Positions 51,386-62,000 of a stretch of DNA of 64,000 nt are shown in pieces. This DNA is from Calditrichota bacterium (GTDB lineage Bacteria > Zhuqueibacterota > Zhuqueibacteria > Zhuqueibacterales > Geothermadaptataceae). Made by a program: the position numbers and the translations under genes. Position 1 is the first letter of the stretch, and the number at the start of each line of letters is the position of its first letter. Under the pieces are notes generated by a model that saw only the letters and a list, made by a program, of their open reading frames with translations, made no database searches and was not told the DNA's origin. The stretch covers positions 432,336 to 496,335 of the forward strand of contig QQUE01000002.1 of the NCBI GenBank assembly GCA_008501765.1. Direction: 5' to 3'.

Positions 51386-54300
51386 TCATTTCAAATACAT
51401 CATTTTCCGCGTCTGCACAAACACTCGCCCTGAAGCACCGCGGGCTGTCATTTTGTAAATATAAACTCCTGCTGCCACAGGCTGACCAGTAGCATTTCTT
51501 CCCTCCCATTTAACTTTATAATGCGAGGTGTTTTGCAATTGATCCACCGCGATGTACACCAGCCTGCCGGAAATATCGTAAATTTTCAAGCTCACCCAGG
51601 CCTGTTCCGGCAAAGCGTACTGAATGACAGTTCCCGGATTAAAAGGATTGGGGAAATTTTGTGATAAAAGAAAATTTACCGGTAGCTGAGCATCGGTAAA
51701 AATGCCAGTCGCTGGATGGACAGTAAGTACAATTTCCAGATAAATCGACCGCTTGTCCGGATCATTGCTGGCGATTTCAACAACATGCTTGTACGTTTCT
51801 CCACCCGTAAGATTCGCCGCATCAACGGTTACTTTGACATTTGCGCTAATTCCGGGAGATACACTGCCGGAATCGTGGTCGATGATGAGCCATTCCGGAA
51901 AAGCAGAATCATCGATGCGCCAGTGTAAATCTGCTGTTCCAATATTGCCAATTTCGAATGTTGTCGAAATTTTTTCATTGCTGTTTACCGCAACATGCAC
52001 TGTATCCGGTACCAATGTAATGAACGGAGCGCCGGTAACTTCAACCATGATTTCAACCACGATGTGCGGTGTATCGGGATCGTTCGACTGCACCATCACC
52101 GCACCCTGATGCATACCGAGAGCCAATGTGTCGGTGGCCATTTTAACCAGCACTTTCACAGAATCATCCGGATTTAATGAACCCGATTGAGGCTGAATCA
52201 TCAGCCATTTTGCGAAAAATGCTGTTGAAGTTGTAAAATTAAGAATGCCCGATCCCCGATTAATAATTTGAAATGATCGCTCCGCTTTGCTCCCCAGGGC
52301 CACTTTTGCGCGTAAAGTATCGACCTGCACAAAAATATCCGGTAAACTTCCGTTTCCGGTTTCAACATTCAATGAAATTACCACTAGCCATAATGAGTTT
52401 TGTGGATCATTCGAGCTGATTGTAAGCGTATCACTATAACTTCCAGTATTCAATCCTATTGCCGAGAGGACCACGCGCATTGTATCTTCTTTCCCCGGTT
52501 GTACAGTACCATCGTTGTGGGATGGTTGCACCCAGGGTTCATTTTTCACCGCGGACCATTGAAGATCTGCAGTGCCATAATTGGAAATTATTATTTCGTG
52601 CTCGTGCGTTGTGCCTTGTGGAATTCGGCTGCCAAGGTTATCTTGCGATACAGCCATTACTGGATTTTTAGCTGTAATCGTTAACCAAACGGCGACTTTC
52701 ACAACTGGTGAGTTGGGGTCGTTGGATGAAATTAACAAGGTATCTGCGTGGTCACCGGGAGCCAGCCCGGTGCCATCTGTTACAATCGAGAAATCAACCG
52801 CGCCACCGGCTGCAACGACGCCACCGGTCTGCGCCGGTTTTACCCAGTCGCTGTTCCACGTCATTGCCCACTGTAAATCGGCGGTGCCATTATTGAAAAT
52901 CGCAATTGGATGCACGGCTCCTTCGCCTTCATCCACCGTGGCAACCAAACTGGATTGCGAAACACCGATGGCAGGAAGTTCGTTGGTTACCTGCATTTGC
53001 ATGGCTATTTTGCGCACCGGTGTATTCGGATCTAACGAAGCAAGCTGCAAAGTATCTGTATAAGTTGCGTTCGCCAATCCTGCTGATTTGACCTTGATCC
53101 GGACAGTGTCGATTGCATTCATCAGCCCCAAACCAACGGTTGGATTGGCATCAATCCAGCCGGCATTCCAGGTAAGCGCCCAGTTCAAACTGCCTGTTCC
53201 AGCATTTTTTATCTGCAAAATAAAAATTAAACTGTCATCCTGCGCAATCGTCGTGGTGAAATTATCCGAATTAAGCCATAATTCCGGCGCCGATTCTTGA
53301 ACCGTCATTTCAACCGGCACGAGAATCAGCGGATTCAAAGGATCATCGGAGGAAATTTTTACCGTGTCCTGATAGACGGCTGCAGCCAGTCCTGTGGAAT
53401 TGAAATGAACCGAGATTGTATCCATTGCGCCGCTCATTGTTACCGAGCCTTTGTTACCTAATGCAAGCCAGCTTTGGGTTTTCGTTGCTGTCCACGTCAG
53501 GTTTTCCGTTCCCAAATTCTGAACAAAAATTTGTGATTCCACGCTATCGCCCGCCACAACCGGCGCTGAGATATGTGCCGGACTCACATCGATTATCTTC
53601 CCGGTGCCGGTCACCAGTAACGAAACAGGTATGAGAGTCAGTGGATTATCCGGGTCGTTGCTATTTATGGCCACCTCACTATTGTAAGTTCCCGAGTTGA
53701 GATTAGCCGCACTGAACTGAACGTTAAAACTCGCCGATTGGCCCGGGTTCAAACTGCCATTTGCATTTGCAATAAAACACCACGGTTTGTCAAATGGTGT
53801 ATTCGCCATCCAATTAAGCGACCCGTTGCCATTGTTGGTGATCGTCAATGATTTGGTCAGGCTTCCGCCCTCCGCCAATGTCGCAGTCAGGCTGTCTGCA
53901 CTGACGGCAAGTTGTGGTGTGGCAGTGACCGTTAACTGAACTGGAATTTTCAGAGCTTCCTGTGTCCCATTGCTGTTGCTAACAACCACGGTATCGCGAT
54001 GGATGCCTTCGTTTAAATCTGTCGCGTCAAAAGTTAGCACAACATTATTTGATGTTTGTGGTTGAATTGTGCTTGTTGTTTGAGGTGTTGAAATCCAGGC
54101 ATTACTCCAACTCAATGTCCAGTCCACAGCGAGATTGCCGGTGTTGCTGACGAGAATATCTTCCGTTGCTGTCGAGTTGATTTCCATCGATTTTTCAACG
54201 TAGTCTGGCGTCACAACCAGGATGCCTTCAAAAGGATTGGCAGTAACACAATTGGAAAACTCCGAGGTATTCCAATTTGGATCCGTGGCAGTTGCTGTGA

Positions 54301-57013
54301 TAAATTTACCCTGCTCAACCGATTTTGCCAGTGTCGTATTGATTGTCGCGTTGCCGGCCGCATTGGTGGTGATTTCCATCGCATCGAGATATTTTTGCCC
54401 CTCGCCAAATCCGGAGGGATCGCAGGTATCGCTGACAAAAAATTCAATTCGAAAAGCCGTATTGGGTGTGCTGTTTAACGATCCGTTAATTTGGGTTTCA
54501 CCGTTGGTGGCAGAAATCAAAACAGGTGCATTTTGCCAATTGTTGACCCCGGTATCGCTATCTTTGTCGTCGCCTTCGTTCGGCCAATCGTCAAATCCAA
54601 GATCGATGCCAAGGCCGTTGGCATTTTTATAAATAGCATTGTTCCACATTTTAATGCCCGTTCCGGCATTGACCTGCAGCACGATACCGCCATTTTGATT
54701 GTAGGCAATCGTGTTGGCTTCGCCTGCGCCGGCGCCACCGATAAAAAGGGATTCGCAATTGTTTTGCAAATAAATGCCCGCCCCGGTATTGCCGAAATCT
54801 ATTAATCCGGTCGCGTCTGTCCCGATGTAATTGCCTTGAATAAAATTTCGTGGAGCCCCATCGATCCAGATACCAAAATCTTCCGATCCCGCAATTATGT
54901 TTCCAGCTCCCGGCATTCCTATGTAATTGCCTTCTGCCCCGCCATTAATTATCACGCCAACATAGTTTGGGATGACCTCGGTTCCTGCCGCATTGAGGCC
55001 AATATAATTGTTTAAAATTTTGTTGCCACTGCTGCCACTGTGGTTAATTTGTACGCCGTTGGAATGATTTCCCGAAATCAAATTCCGGGCTTTCACGTTT
55101 GTGCCGCCAATCAAATTCGCCTGTGCATCATCCTGCAAAGTAACTCCGGCAGCCCACTGGTCGAGATTTGTAGTACCGGTAATGTCTGTGCCAATATAAT
55201 TGCCTTCGACTCTATTTTCGCGGCTATCCGGCCCTTTGATGCGAATACCACCGAGAATTAAATTGCGGCCGGCTGCTGTTGTATCGCCAATTAAATTATA
55301 GGATGACGAAGTTAAAGTCATTCCATCGTTGTTCGGATTTGCGTTGCCTGTGCCGGTATTGTTTGTATTGATCATCACGCCCTGCACAGTGTTGCTATCA
55401 GAAAAATCAAAGGCCAATCCGGGCCCTTGTTGCCCATTGATGATGAGTCCTTTCACCGTATTGCGATTGGATTCAAAAGCCAGGCCAACGACACTATTGG
55501 CGCCATCAAATTTCAGTTCGACCATATAATTCGCATTGATCGGTTCACCGAATGGCGCTGTGTTCGGGCTGGCCCCCGGTTGGGTAAATCCATCGATAAA
55601 CACGGGGTAAAGAACGCTGTTAATACCGGCATCAACATTTATTGTTTTAAGCTCGGTAAAATCCATGTTGAATGCGATGTAAATTGTCGAATCTGCGTAC
55701 CATGGCGGTCGGTTGTTGGATTCTTCGATAGCAGCTTTGAACGAACATTTCCCTGCGGCTGTTTTACAAACCCCGTCTCCCGCAGTGGCATCCTGCTTGT
55801 TTGCACCGCCGGTAACGACCAAAGTATCAACCAAAAGTTTATTAAAACGGATGGGTACACGCACGAGATCACGGTCATAAGTATTTCCCGGGTGCATGCG
55901 GGTAAAATACAGATGCACATCCCTGCCGGTAATTTCAAAATTTCGTGAAGTATCTGCGTGATCGACGATTGCCGGATAAGCCAGCACATCCTCATTGAGG
56001 CTGTGCTTTGGATTGATAAGCAAATTGGCATTCATTATTTTTTTACGCACAGTCCACCGGATCAGATCTTCGGAAAGAGAGTAATAAAATCCCCAGACAC
56101 CGCTTTTTTGCGCTGAACCAACGAGCATCCATTTATTAAAATAAGTATTCCACGTCAGGCTCTGGTGCATTTTTTCCAGTGCACCATTGCCGGCAATGGG
56201 TTTGGCAACATGATCGTTGGGATCGAAACCCGAATCGTTGTGCGGATCAACAAACTGTACATTATAGCCTTCTCCGTCCCAGGCGCGCCAGCTTGTGGGA
56301 TCACTTAAATCGGTCGTGCGCATAATTCCAGTGCCCCAGTCGTATGCCCCACGTGCCTCCAAATGGATGAGCACATAATAATAGCCATCTGTCGGATGTT
56401 TGACGATGTTGCTGCCACCAAAAATTCCCGAAGGCCCAATGTCAGGCTCGTACGGATATGGGATTGTCGCCACAAAATGATTGGGTGCGGTTGCATGGGT
56501 AAAAGTACGACCGGTATCGCTGGAAGAGGCGTAAGTGAGGCCGTTGTACCAGCATTTCAAATAATCACCCGAAGGGCAGGAAACAACGTCTGTATTCTCA
56601 GCCCCATGGAATTCATTATGAATTATGGCATGGATATTTTTGCCGTCCGTTGTGTAGGTACCGAGAATCCATTCGTGATCGTTCCACATAGCCGGATCGT
56701 GATTTTTATGGGAGCTTAAAATCGGTCCATTGCTGCAATCGCGCACCAACGAATTAAAATCGTCACCGATCATTCTGTAGTTTGTGAAATGCGGTGCAAT
56801 GACCTGAATTTTGCCGTCCGCGTCCCGGAAAAAACGTGCCGGTGCATCTGGAATATCGATTTGCTCGCAGCTGTCGGCTGACCAGTCAAAGACTGTTTCC
56901 TCTGCATCTAAAAAATCAACCGAACCAGGATAGACGAGTTGGGCGGACGATTGTGCGGGGATTATTAATAAAAAAAAGATGACTTTAGCAAAATAGCGTG
57001 AACAAAATGACAT
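51386..57013 (-). CDS. Giant surface protein: sialidase-like, beta-helix, repeat and sorting domains
   Basis: A 1875-aa exported protein. The signal peptide (about 1-25, ends SSAQ) is followed by a beta-propeller-like region (about 40-395; WILGTYTTDGKNIHAI, GGSNIVKHPTDGYYYVLIH) of the glycosidase/sialidase type. A CSLREA-like segment (GVCKTAAGKCSFKAAIEESN, about 420) and right-handed parallel beta-helix repeats come next (about 500-830; NRNTVKGLIIN, GNYIGTDITG, GIWIDGAPRNFIQGNYIGTD). Eight BACON-like or ASPM/Hydin-type Ig repeats follow, about 100 residues each (SSNDPNSP / NSNDPDNPL motif in most). The FlgD-like C-terminal sorting module is at about 1780-1875 (NFPNPFNPGTVIQYALPEQA, YDISGRLVY, GVYIYKMTA). 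AGGAG precedes the ATG. Likely a surface polysaccharide-binding or -degrading protein. Confidence 0.88.
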   Translation of the reverse strand: MSFCSRYFAKVIFFLLIIPAQSSAQLVYPGSVDFLDAEETVFDWSADSCEQIDIPDAPARFFRDADGKIQVIAPHFTNYRMIGDDFNSLVRDCSNGPILSSHKNHDPAMWNDHEWILGTYTTDGKNIHAIIHNEFHGAENTDVVSCPSGDYLKCWYNGLTYASSSDTGRTFTHATAPNHFVATIPYPYEPDIGPSGIFGGSNIVKHPTDGYYYVLIHLEARGAYDWGTGIMRTTDLSDPTSWRAWDGEGYNVQFVDPHNDSGFDPNDHVAKPIAGNGALEKMHQSLTWNTYFNKWMLVGSAQKSGVWGFYYSLSEDLIRWTVRKKIMNANLLINPKHSLNEDVLAYPAIVDHADTSRNFEITGRDVHLYFTRMHPGNTYDRDLVRVPIRFNKLLVDTLVVTGGANKQDATAGDGVCKTAAGKCSFKAAIEESNNRPPWYADSTIYIAFNMDFTELKTINVDAGINSVLYPVFIDGFTQPGASPNTAPFGEPINANYMVELKFDGANSVVGLAFESNRNTVKGLIINGQQGPGLAFDFSDSNTVQGVMINTNNTGTGNANPNNDGMTLTSSSYNLIGDTTAAGRNLILGGIRIKGPDSRENRVEGNYIGTDITGTTNLDQWAAGVTLQDDAQANLIGGTNVKARNLISGNHSNGVQINHSGSSGNKILNNYIGLNAAGTEVIPNYVGVIINGGAEGNYIGMPGAGNIIAGSEDFGIWIDGAPRNFIQGNYIGTDATGLIDFGNTGAGIYLQNNCESLFIGGAGAGEANTIAYNQNGGIVLQVNAGTGIKMWNNAIYKNANGLGIDLGFDDWPNEGDDKDSDTGVNNWQNAPVLISATNGETQINGSLNSTPNTAFRIEFFVSDTCDPSGFGEGQKYLDAMEITTNAAGNATINTTLAKSVEQGKFITATATDPNWNTSEFSNCVTANPFEGILVVTPDYVEKSMEINSTATEDILVSNTGNLAVDWTLSWSNAWISTPQTTSTIQPQTSNNVVLTFDATDLNEGIHRDTVVVSNSNGTQEALKIPVQLTVTATPQLAVSADSLTATLAEGGSLTKSLTITNNGNGSLNWMANTPFDKPWCFIANANGSLNPGQSASFNVQFSAANLNSGTYNSEVAINSNDPDNPLTLIPVSLLVTGTGKIIDVSPAHISAPVVAGDSVESQIFVQNLGTENLTWTATKTQSWLALGNKGSVTMSGAMDTISVHFNSTGLAAAVYQDTVKISSDDPLNPLILVPVEMTVQESAPELWLNSDNFTTTIAQDDSLIFILQIKNAGTGSLNWALTWNAGWIDANPTVGLGLMNAIDTVRIKVKSAGLANATYTDTLQLASLDPNTPVRKIAMQMQVTNELPAIGVSQSSLVATVDEGEGAVHPIAIFNNGTADLQWAMTWNSDWVKPAQTGGVVAAGGAVDFSIVTDGTGLAPGDHADTLLISSNDPNSPVVKVAVWLTITAKNPVMAVSQDNLGSRIPQGTTHEHEIIISNYGTADLQWSAVKNEPWVQPSHNDGTVQPGKEDTMRVVLSAIGLNTGSYSDTLTISSNDPQNSLWLVVISLNVETGNGSLPDIFVQVDTLRAKVALGSKAERSFQIINRGSGILNFTTSTAFFAKWLMIQPQSGSLNPDDSVKVLVKMATDTLALGMHQGAVMVQSNDPDTPHIVVEIMVEVTGAPFITLVPDTVHVAVNSNEKISTTFEIGNIGTADLHWRIDDSAFPEWLIIDHDSGSVSPGISANVKVTVDAANLTGGETYKHVVEIASNDPDKRSIYLEIVLTVHPATGIFTDAQLPVNFLLSQNFPNPFNPGTVIQYALPEQAWVSLKIYDISGRLVYIAVDQLQNTSHYKVKWEGRNATGQPVAAGVYIYKMTARGASGRVFVQTRKMMYLK

Positions 57014-57417
57014 GGATGACTCCTGACTGGGCTGTTGGCAATTGGCATTTGGCTGTTAGCTAATAACCAGAAGCCAACAGCTAAGAGCTTTTTGAGAACA
57101 TGGTAACTCCTTTTTAATCGACGGGTTGTCTGAAAACCACAATTTGAAGATGAAAACTTAACACAATGATCTGTGGTGAAACGGATGAGCACGCGGAAAA
57201 ATTTTAATTTGCACTATTTATCAAATAGATTAATAATAAATGTTAAATGACGGAATACCGTTCAACCGTTCCCTAACTGCGCCCCATGCTCCAATTCCCA
57301 TCAATTAAATTCAATTAACATACTTAACCATAATGCACGAATCTGTCAACCTATTCAACGAACAGGCGATATTATGAGCTAAGCCCAAAAAAATTTCGCA
57401 GCAGTTGGAGATCAGAT
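57014..57417. other. Divergent promoter region with short repeats
   Basis: About 400 bases between the divergent 1875-aa gene and the beta-barrel gene. Near 57031 TTGGCAATTGGCATTTGGC is a short imperfect repeat, and GCTGTTGGC (57031-57039) and a GCCAACAGC (near 57071) form an inverted pair. No ORF or RNA gene is evident. Confidence 0.45.
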
Positions 57418-58989
57418 ATGATGCAACGATTACGGTGTATTGCTGTGCTGATTTTTGTCAGCACCAGCCTTCTCGCGCAGGATGATTTAACGATGTCCTA
57501 TTTTCACGGGGGCGATTTCAAAATACGGTTTGGCCTCTCTTCCAGCCTGCTCAGCGGTATCGGAGCACGAAATTCCGGACTCGGTGGCGTCATAACCGGA
57601 TTTCACGGCGACGTATCTTCCACGATTCATCATCCGGCCGCACTTGCTACTTTCACCCGGCCCGCGATGATCGTCGATATGACGCCCTCGATGATGTTCA
57701 GCCCCTACACTTTTGCTGATATCGACGCTGAAGTTGAATCCGGGGTGGACAGTGCGCTGGTTGATTATGCTATCCCACAGGAAAAACTCAGCTATCCCGG
57801 CCTTAATATCGCATTTGGTCAATCCGGATTCTCCGGCTCTGGCGGGCTGGTCATCCCGACAAATTACGGGCAAATTGGATTCGCCGTCTACCGGCCACTC
57901 TCGTTGAAACTGGACGTGGTGGGTTCCGGTTTTTCAACGATGATTGAAACGAGCAAAGCCATCGGCGATGCCGTAACCGTCGTGCAATTTGCCACAACCA
58001 TGAGCTCATCTATCGAATTTTATCTCGATACGCGGGCGACAAGTTTTACATTCGCCCGCGCCCTCACACCCAAATATTCAGTAGGCGCTTCGCTGGACTG
58101 GTTTGACTCCCATATCAAACTGGACGCCAATTTTGATCTCGAAGGCATCATGCTTTTACGGCAAGAAGGCGCTGTTTCCGGGCAAGAATATGTTTTTAAT
58201 GATCCCTACGATGAAAGTATCCGAACCGAAGACGGCGAACAAAACAATCTCAACCAATGGGCGAACGGTGGATTTGATGGTTCCGGGTGGGGATTTAAAT
58301 TATCATCTATCTATCTGCCAACGCGCTGGATTTCAGTCGATGCGGTTTTTACCCTGCCCCAGGAGCTGAACTTAAAAGGGCAATTTGAATTTGTGCAAAA
58401 TTCGATGCCGGCACTGATTGCCGAAAATCTTTTTTCTGATAATGATGATGATGAAATTTTTGATGTCACCGAATTGAGCCTGGCCAAACCGACAGCTACC
58501 GAGCAATTTATCAATCCCAGTGCCGACCACATGACATTAAAAATGCCTGGCTCACTGGTTCTTGGCACTTCATTGAGACTGGGTGACCGCAGCCTGTTGG
58601 CATTCAATTTTACCCAATATTTCGGGGAATTGTCCTATAGTTATCTTAACTATCAACAAGGAATTAAATTCAAACAGGGCATGCGTTTTGGCGCTTCTTT
58701 TCCGTTCGCCTGGTATTTGAGTCCTGAAACAGCCCTCCTCAAATTTCTCGGGATAAAACCACTTCCGCGTTTGCGGTTGGGAGGCGGATTTATTCTCGCT
58801 GATGAAATTAAAAGTGGATTCAGTTATCAGGATCTTGAATCCGACAGGACTTATTCACGTTCAGGACTCATCATTCCGGCTTTTTCATTGGGCAAAAGTT
58901 TTACCATCATTCCCCGTGTCGTGGCGGACGTGCTGATTTTCAGCATTCCGACATCCATTTTTAAAATGTCATTTCACTACCAATTTTAA
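57418..58989 (+). CDS. PorV/UPF0164-like outer-membrane protein
   Basis: A 523-aa predicted barrel protein. The signal peptide ends SLLAQDD. IGARNSGLGGVITGFHGDVS followed by HHPAALATF aligns with the GARAxGMGGAF...NPAGLA signature of PorV/UPF0164 proteins. Repeated amphipathic strands (FGQSGFSGSGGLVIPTNYGQ, TSFTFARALTPKYSVGASL) run to a C-terminal aromatic end (MSFHYQF). GGAG lies 7 nt before the ATG. It lies next to two very large surface proteins, one of which carries a sorting module. By analogy it may help export or anchor them (inference). Confidence 0.75.
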   Translation: MMQRLRCIAVLIFVSTSLLAQDDLTMSYFHGGDFKIRFGLSSSLLSGIGARNSGLGGVITGFHGDVSSTIHHPAALATFTRPAMIVDMTPSMMFSPYTFADIDAEVESGVDSALVDYAIPQEKLSYPGLNIAFGQSGFSGSGGLVIPTNYGQIGFAVYRPLSLKLDVVGSGFSTMIETSKAIGDAVTVVQFATTMSSSIEFYLDTRATSFTFARALTPKYSVGASLDWFDSHIKLDANFDLEGIMLLRQEGAVSGQEYVFNDPYDESIRTEDGEQNNLNQWANGGFDGSGWGFKLSSIYLPTRWISVDAVFTLPQELNLKGQFEFVQNSMPALIAENLFSDNDDDEIFDVTELSLAKPTATEQFINPSADHMTLKMPGSLVLGTSLRLGDRSLLAFNFTQYFGELSYSYLNYQQGIKFKQGMRFGASFPFAWYLSPETALLKFLGIKPLPRLRLGGGFILADEIKSGFSYQDLESDRTYSRSGLIIPAFSLGKSFTIIPRVVADVLIFSIPTSIFKMSFHYQF

Positions 58990-59086
58990 GAGTATCAATT
59001 TATTTCAGAGATAGAAAAATTGCGGCCTGTTCCTCGAGCACAGGATGTGCTGAAAAAAATATTGAAATCTCAAAGGAGAAATTCCG

Positions 59087-62000
59087 GTGAATTATAAAAA
59101 CAATTTTCGACGCCTTGTCTTGCTACTTTTCCTGGGAATTTTAACACAATCGATCCTGCGAGCGGCAGATCCATTGACAGTGATCAGGCGGCCAATTATT
59201 AACCTGCCGGCAATCGTGCAGCAATCCCAAACTTTTGAGATTATTTGCGAAGCGCCACAAAGCACTTTTGGCTGGACAGCCGTGCTACTGGCGCCGGGAG
59301 ACCTGCAAAATCTCAGCATTGACTCCAGCACATTTGATGCATCGAATGGACGCTGGACGCTCGATGCTACGGTTCCCGGAGCCGTAAATGTAGCATTGTA
59401 CGATCTCATCATTGCAGCGAGTGGCGGCATCGCCGATACCAGCACAAACGCCGTAAAAGTCATCGGATCTCCGAAAAACAGCTATACGATTATTCATATT
59501 TCCGACACCCACTTCGACCGGCGCGCCAATATCGACTACAACACGGTACCGGAATTCTTAAAAATAGCTGAAGAAATCAACCTAATCAATCCGGAATTTG
59601 TCTTGCACAGCGGCGACCTCGTCGACGAAGCGACACTTGAGCGTTATTACCAGGTTGCGCAGGAAGCGCTCAACATTTTGGAAGTGCCTATCTGGGTAGC
59701 CCCCGGTGGCAGCGATATCCAGATTTTTCAAAGCAATTCGCAGGATAAACAGTACTGGGAAAGCTATTTTGGCGATATCATGGATTTCAGATTTAATTAC
59801 GGTAATCATATCTTCTCGGGCCTGCAGGAATGGGAATTTCCAACGGAGAGTTTCACGCAACAGCAATTTGACTGGTTGGCAGCCGAGTTCAGCCCAGGTG
59901 ATGCGATGCGCGTACTTTTTTATCATTACGACGTGCAAAACCAAATCGATGCTGCATTTGTTGATGCGAATAATATCGACCTATTGCTTTACGGGCATCT
60001 CAACAAAAACCGCGATGAAGTGATTGGTTCTGCCACACGAAATATTGGCACTGCCGCAACGATGCACGGTGGTTACGGCCAATATACCTACAATGGTGAA
60101 TACCGGATTCTGCAAATTGAAAATGATCAGTTGATCGACACAGAAGTTGTGCAATACAACAACCTGAACGTCACCTATTCCCCGGTAAACAATGGCACCA
60201 ACCCGGAGAACTTTGCTGAAATTGAGAACAATCTCAACCGCAATTTTTCGGGCGCCACCCTGAGATTTTACGTGCCCACCAGTTTTGCCCCATATACGGT
60301 GAGCAACGGTACGCTCAGCGCAGAGCGGGCGACGGGCACCGGTATTTCCGTCCTCGAAGTCAAAACTGATCTCATCGCCAATAGTTCAAAAACCGTGCAT
60401 ATTGAACCTGTATCTTCCCTTGCCAATCATCCGCCACGCATTACCACCACCTCACCGGAGAAAGTTTTTTCTCTCACCGTCGGACAATCACAGGAATTTT
60501 CAACAACAGCCACAGATGCCGACAATGACCAGCTTTCTTATTCCTGGAAATTGAACGCTGCTTCGCAAAGTGAAACCGGCAATGCATTTACGTTTCTCGC
60601 AAACAGCACCCACATCGGTTTGAATAGTCTCGAACTCACGGTGTCCGACGGAAATTTTGCTGATATTTATTCGTGGACAGTCACGGTTGTTGAGTTGTCG
60701 TCAGATTATGCAATCATCGCGCATCCGTTTAATCTTGTGGGGCCGGATGAAAATGCCAAAACGACCTGGGACGAAGTCATTTCCCTCGATTGTTATTTTC
60801 GTTTCGGGACACAACCGGGCAACTATAATATCGGGGCTGTCGCCGAAGATGGTATCAGCAAATCAGCCAGTTTCATTCCATCCCAGGTTGGGCTCGCCAA
60901 TCCGGGCATATATTATGGCATTATTACCAACTCCTCGGATGCAACTATTTCTGCGGAAGAGTACAAGTCTGTGGAATTTCCGGTCATTATTGAATCGCAA
61001 AATACGGCAGAAGTGCTCGGCCCCAAGGGAACAATCACCGATCAAACGCCAATTTTGCAATGGCAGGCTGTCGATGGTGTTCCGTATTTTCACGTGCTCG
61101 TTTCCGACAATCCGATCACGATTACCGAAGATGCCAACGGCGAAACGATTGTTCAAGGGGCAAATATAATTTGGCAGGCGATAACCTCAAACACTTCAAT
61201 TCGTTACGGCGATTTTGACCCGGCGGATTATTTCAATGACACCAACGGCACGGCGCCTCCGCTGATGTCCGGACTCACGTATAATTTTATGGTTTTGAAT
61301 AATTACGGCAACCATCCAGCATTTACTTCGGCCGTGCAACCCAGTGTTAACGAATTTGTGGTAGATGTACAATCCAGTTTGACGCCACCTGTTTTGTCGA
61401 GCCCGATGGATAACGCGCTCATTTCCGGCGCTGAAATCACATTTCAGTGGGATGAGGTCGTCGGGGCAATCAACTACAAAATTTCCATTTTTGAAGAACG
61501 GGAAGAAAGCGGCAGCACTGTGAGTTTTCTCGTTTGGGAGACAACAACCACAAACACGCTGGTTGATTTTCCGGCGGGCGACTTTCTCATTAATTCAGAT
61601 TACACGTGGAAAGTGCTGGCGTGGGACGAGACCGGCGGTGGCGTGCAAAGCGGTAATTTTCATTTCAATTATGCCACGTCAGTTGGCACAATGGACGTAA
61701 CCACACGATCGGAAAATGGCAATATCCTGCCACGGGTTGAATTGCGTTTTACAGCCATTGCGGGCAGTTCCGATTTAATCCCCTTGCTCACAGATGATGG
61801 TGGCAAGGGCAGTAAAGTTTTAAGAGAAGGTGTTTACAACGTCACCGCGAGCAAGGACGGTTATGAAAAAGCAACCGTGCAAGTTGATCTAAAAGAAGAT
61901 ATCGATCTTGAATCTGCAGTCGGCAACCAGGCTGTTACTATTTATTTGGCTGAAAGCCCGGGAAGCATTTCAGGGCGGGTATTTGACAACAACACAAATT

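Noticed and set aside
54222-54632. Long plus-strand ORFs opposite the 1875-aa gene
   Set aside because: Their translations show no domain, and the minus strand frame is continuous with clear repeats.
60657-61169. 170-codon plus-strand ORF and similar ones up to 63.5 kb
   Set aside because: They are shadows of the long frame starting at 59087, which has a signal peptide and recognisable repeats.
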